From Microplitis mediator (taxonomy: Eukaryota > Arthropoda > Insecta > Hymenoptera > Braconidae), in NCBI RefSeq assembly GCF_029852145.1, contig NC_079969.1, forward strand, positions 17,231,798 through 17,295,797: a DNA stretch of 64,000 bases. Reading direction: 5' to 3'. Shown here piece by piece: positions 60,008 through 64,000 of this stretch. How positions within the stretch are numbered: position 1 is the first letter of the stretch; the number at the start of each line of letters is the position of its first letter. The notes below the pieces were generated by a model that was given only the letters and a program-made list of their open reading frames with translations, did no database searches and was not told the origin of the DNA. The position numbers and the translations under genes are program-made.

Positions 60008-61203
60008 CTTAAGGCCATACTCAGACAGAGCCCCCTCCCCCATTTTTTAAAAATTTTCAATGACTTTCAATTGTCATACACTGAGAAAAGAATTTATCAA
60101 ATATTAATAAAATTTATCAATATTTGATAAACAGCTTACTTAGATTGTTCCCAAGTCGTTCATAATCAAATATTAATACAGTTTATTAAATATTAATAAA
60201 CAGCTTATTAAATATTAGTAAACGTGTTTATTAAATATTAATAAACAGTTTATCAATTATTGATCGGTGGTTTATCAAATATTAATAAATACAGACTGAT
60301 CTATAGTTTAGGTTTCTGCATATCTTATATACTATCGTGATATGTAAGCAGTTTGTTTAGTTAATATAGGTTAGGTGGAATTTAGCAAGCCCCAATTTTT
60401 TAATCATTTTTCTATAACACTTTATTTTATTTTTTTTTTATTATTTCAACAAGCATAAAAACAATTTGTTAGTTGTAACGGTTGTAACGCATATATAAGG
60501 CAATATGTTAGGTTAGAGGGTACAACGCCACCACACTCATTAATACTATATACAAATTTCACATATCAATAGTTGATAAAAGTTTATTAAATATTAATAA
60601 ACTTCTATTAAATATTGATCAGCGACCTATTAAATGTAAATATCAATTTATTAATATTTAGTCGATGGAAAGATCGATATTTGATATGGGTAGGATAGTA
60701 TTTAATAAATACAGTCGAATATTTGATAAATCAATTTATCAAATATTAGTAAATTTTTCTCTCAGTGTAAGCGTATCAAGATTTAATTAATCAATTAAAA
60801 AAAATTTGAAACTTTAATTGAAAAAAGGGCAACGTAGAAGTAATTTCGACAGGATATAGAATTTAAAAAAAATTAATTACAGTTTGATATCAATTGGAAG
60901 TTAAACGTAATTTGTTGGATAAATTTTAGCCTGAAAAATTCAAAAATTCGAATTTTAAAATTGAAATGAAGATTTTACTGAAATTTATTTAACAAATTTT
61001 GATTAACTTCCAATTGATATCAACTGTAAGGAATTTTTTTTTAATTCTATACCTCGGTGGAATTACTTTTACGTTGTCCTTTTTTCAATTAAAGTTTCAA
61101 TTTTTTTTTTAATTAATTAATTAAATTTTAATACGGTTATGACAGTTGAAAGTCATTACATGTTTTTAAAAAAAGGTGAGTATTGTCTGAGAATATCCTT
61201 AAG
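60008..61203. mobile_element. CTTAAGGCCATACTCAGAC foldback
   Basis: CTTAAGGCCATACTCAGAC at the left is imperfectly inverse to GTCTGAGAATATCCTTAAG at the right. Arms extend about 300 bp (GAAACTTTAATTGAAAAAAG, TTAACTTCCAATTGATATCA). The left arm is interrupted by 60079-60767. Confidence 0.65.
60079..60767. mobile_element. CACTGAGAAAAGAATTTATC element, TA duplication shown by mirror arm
   Basis: Ends CACTGAGAAAAGAATTTATC and AAATTTTTCTCTCAGTG, flanked by TA. Closing the gap gives TTGTCATAAGCGTATCAAG, and the opposite, uninterrupted arm of the host foldback reads CTGTCATAACCGTATTAAA. Built of AAATATTAATAAA / TTTATCAATATTTGATAAA words. Confidence 0.75.
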
Positions 61204-61829
61204 TAAAAATAATAGAATTAACTTTGCAAAAAATCATTTGCTATATACATATATGTAAAATATTTACGGTGAATTTTAAATGCTTTTTTCAATTTAAATC
61301 ATATACTCTGATTAGCTATTAGTCACCTCAAATCAAAAGATTGAGAATATTCGAGAATACAATACTTGATTCTAACCTCAAAAATTTAATTTTATTGTAA
61401 ACATATTTTTTTTTTTTCATTTATTTGAAAATACTAATTTCTTATTATACAGTATATTGTGAAATTAATAAATTACTTACAGTTTAAGGCTAAAACTCGG
61501 ATTCTCCTTTTAATACTGATATTTTTTTCTTTATCTTCCCATTTTTAAATTGTAAACAGCGTCCATTTGTTGTTTTATTTTAGGTAACTTCGAGGCAAAA
61601 CAAATTTCTGTTCACAATCAATTCACCAATTAACGCAAAGGGAGGAGTTGTTTTGGATATGATGATTTTGATTAATTACGCATCAGTAGCAATTAAAAAT
61701 ATTTATTAGGCGTCACTTTTAACCATATTTTATTTTACGTCTTTATCTCGTAAACACCAGAAACCAATGCGCCACGCGTGGCGGCTTGGGGTACTAATTA
61801 ATTAATAATAATACGAATTGTTGTAGTGA
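61204..61829. other. Single-copy DNA with a weak exon-like frame
   Basis: At 61584 a polypyrimidine tract and AG (TTGTTTTATTTTAG) precede an open plus frame of 41 codons ending at 61709 (VTSRQNKFLFTINSPINAKG at its start). No recognised domain and no upstream partner. Listed as a possibility only. Confidence 0.3.
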
Positions 61830-62209
61830 GGTTATTGAGGTTGAAATGGTGTTGAGATATATAAAAAATAAAACAAGATTAAGATATGATGAGGTTATAG
61901 CGGTTTATTTGAGGTTGAAAGCAGTTACAGCGGATCTATGAAGTTCTTGAGGTTGGAAAGCGGGTGAGATTCTCAACTCAGAATTTATAAAAAATAAAAC
62001 AAGATTGAAATGATAAAGTTATAGAAGTTCATTTGAGGTTTCAACGCGGTTTTGGAGGTTCAGTTGATGTTTTGTGAAGTTTTTGAGGTTGAAATGAGGG
62101 TGAATTTTTCGATTCGGGTTAATATTAACCAATAGACAGATTTTTTTTTCTCTTTTCAATTCTAATCTAAATTTTCAATCGAAACCATATATCTGTGATA
62201 AGATCGCCC

Positions 62210-62590
62210 TTACGGAAATAAAACTAATCAGCACTCATGAGAAACACTAACGCTTTAGTCTTTTCGCGCACTACTGGTCTAGTGCCATCAGTGCGGTTAT
62301 TGTCAGTATTTTTTAATTTCACGGTAGAGTAGTAACCACTATTCGAATTACTTATGAACACTATTGAAACCTGGTCAACACTTATCACTTCCAGTAAAAT
62401 TGTAAGGTTCACAGATCAGGCCACTAATGATCACTACTGAAACGCTATTCAACACTAATCACTTCCAATAGTATTGTAAGAATCACTAGTTAGAGTACTA
62501 ATGGTCACTAACGATGACTAATAAAACATTTATCGACACTCATAAATTTTCAATAGTGTTCATAAGTGTTCATTAGTTTTTTCCCGTGAG
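62210..62590. mobile_element. CCCTTACGG element, copy 3
   Basis: Starts CGCCCTTACGGAAATAAAAC and ends GTTCATTAGTTTTTTCCCGTG. Inner phrases (CACTTCCAATAGTATTGTAAG) match 7429-8073. Shorter, with fewer internal units. Confidence 0.6.
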
Positions 62591-64000
62591 GACATATATC
62601 TGTGATAAGACTGGACGCTGAGGAAATCCACTATGAAAAAGAAAATTTTAATTTAAATAAAAAAGTATTGTAAAGTAACCATGGGGTTGTTAAACATTCA
62701 TGAAAACGTATTGTGTATGGTTATTAAAATCCACAAAAATTAATCACGCACTTGGGAATCCCGCGGTGCCTCGCTCTCCCTTATATGTCAAAAAAACTAT
62801 GACTCGGGCTATATATGAGGTGTAATTTTATTCAAAAACTATTAATTGTCAGCATAAAAAAAAGACTTTCGTGACAAACGTAAACAGTTTTATATAAATT
62901 ACTTCCCACACGGTATCTTGCATAATATTGAACGTCACCTGCTTCGGCAGTGTCTTGTTGACCACATCCTTCCTCTCACAACCACGTGCATTTATTCGGT
63001 CATATGATATACAGTATATATGTACTAATATAATTTATGAATTTGTGTATGTGTGATGTGTAATGTGTTATGTGTATAGCTATGTACAAAAGTATTGCGG
63101 ATATGTATTATTAAAAATAGCTCTATTTATGTGTGTGAAGAAACAGTAGTGTTGGGTGAATAAGAGGACGCGAAACAAACGTGGCCCAAACCCCGATCCT
63201 CGATCTTGTATCACTTTTCATACTGTTCTCACAGAGTTCTGGGGGAGTTAAGACTTGACAACATCGAGGCTGATGACCTTCCTCAGCCCTTCGGCCATCG
63301 AGAATCGAGAGCAAAGTTCCTTCTTTTTTTTTTTCAATCTTATATTCTGCTTACTTCTATTCTTATTCTTATTCTTATTCTTATTCTTGTTCTTGTTTTC
63401 ACTTTTATTTCATCTTTTTCTTCCCGGTGGAAGTGGTTTTTTCGGAAGACTGCATTCGAAAGCATTCTCATTGCTTGTCCAAGGATAACGATTTTTCGTC
63501 GTCACTCGTTTTCGTTTCATCTCTTGATGGCTTCGGGTAATAGTTAATGTATATAATAAGCTTTGAGAGATGATGATTATTATTTTCTGCGGCTAAAGTC
63601 ATTAGTTGAAGATTAAATATTATCTTTAGACGAATTGCTTTTATTAACTTTTTTTCTCCATTCACTCAAGTTTCATTATTATACTTTTTTTTAAATAAAA
63701 ACAAAATTCACTTAATCTGTTGGTCTCTGTCTTATAAAACTTCCTGATTTCCAATAACTTTTCTATATAATGAACATAAGATAGAAAAAGTTCGGGAAAA
63801 CGTATTTTTTTAAATTTAAAAAGTATTTTATTGAAAAATTTTTTTTTGTCCAAAAAAGAAAAATATAGTATACTGATGACAAAAGACGAAACAAGACGAT
63901 TTTATGCCATGAAGTTGGCTGACATTACCAGCAGTCTAAAGCAGTGGTTCATTCTCTGTGTCACACACACTAAATATTAGTCATGATTACCTGTATTGGA
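62591..64000. other. Single-copy DNA; possibly transcribed, no gene called
   Basis: 63130-63310 and 63420-63540 are less AT-rich and look unique. Overlapping frames on both strands (for example 63123-63314 minus, 63206-63547 plus) have no recognised domain. A TTATTC hexamer run, (TTCTTA)n-like, sits at 63357-63396. Could be an untranslated exon of a gene extending beyond the window. Confidence 0.35.

Larger units (their letters stand above)
55766..62118. mobile_element. Bracketing foldback pair CCCGAGTCGAAAAATCCACC
   Basis: The left arm 55766-56030 starts CCCGAGTCGAAAAATCCACC and repeats AACCTCATTTCAACC words. The right arm 61830-62118 is its inverse, ending TTTTTCGATTCGGG. Flanks are AA and TT, so no simple 2-bp duplication. 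Between the arms lie at least five other elements. Either one element was swollen by insertions or two related copies are involved. Confidence 0.5.

Noticed and set aside
55764..62120. piggyBac-type TTAA target duplication for the CCCGAGTCG pair
   Set aside because: TTAA lies next to CCC and GGG on both sides, but the surrounding bases are also inverse (AATATTAA / TTAATATT). It may therefore be part of the inverted repeat, and sister families use variable 2-bp flanks.

Overview
This window is AT-rich eukaryotic nuclear DNA with spliceosomal signals, long introns or intergenic tracts, and a very dense load of short non-autonomous transposons. There are no bacterial-style operons, and almost every open frame above 60 codons is either repeat-derived or AT-rich noise. 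The one piece of recognisable host-type coding sequence is a single exon of an SK-like calcium-activated potassium channel on the minus strand (48925-49060). A second, weaker host candidate is a possible first coding exon with 5' UTR on the plus strand (about 54500-54960). Together with the style of the repeats, this fits an insect, perhaps a parasitoid wasp. That assignment is inference and has not been tested.

Layout: 0-6.6 kb holds small hairpin elements and a decayed pogo/Tigger-like element with a PHD-type zinc-finger remnant, itself invaded by nested foldbacks. 6.6-9.6 kb is a foldback with a 51-bp satellite-like array nested inside it. 11-15 kb holds palindromic-word arrays, including a 72-bp array with 288-bp higher-order structure. 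17.9-22.3 kb is a multi-level nest. 25.0-28.0 kb is an element that has received a second copy of itself in reverse orientation. 29-32.4 kb holds further foldbacks. 33.8-37.8 kb is the deepest nest. 38.6-39.0 kb has two strong hairpins. 39.1-44.4 kb holds pogo-like MITEs and CA/GT-microsatellite-bearing elements. 45-54 kb mixes these with the channel exon. 55.8-62.1 kb is bracketed by one more foldback pair that encloses at least five separate insertions. 62.2-64 kb is mostly single-copy.

Three patterns tie the repeats together. (1) Elements with CCC...GGG ends (usually CCCG...CGGG) are flanked by 2-bp duplications of varied sequence (GT, TA, AA, CG, AT, CA, TT). Several are confirmed because an uninterrupted copy of the target also lies in the window. 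(2) A second group has CAC...GTG ends and 2-bp duplications, mostly TA. (3) At least nine tRNA-like segments with A-box and B-box motifs are present. Eight of them sit inside otherwise unrelated foldback elements, between the two arms. Many families are also built from their own short self-complementary word repeated many times. This recurrent design, foldback arms of a family-specific palindromic word around a tRNA-like core with 2-bp target duplications, is the best candidate for an under-described system here. All repeat calls come from reading the sequence by eye, and no database search was run.
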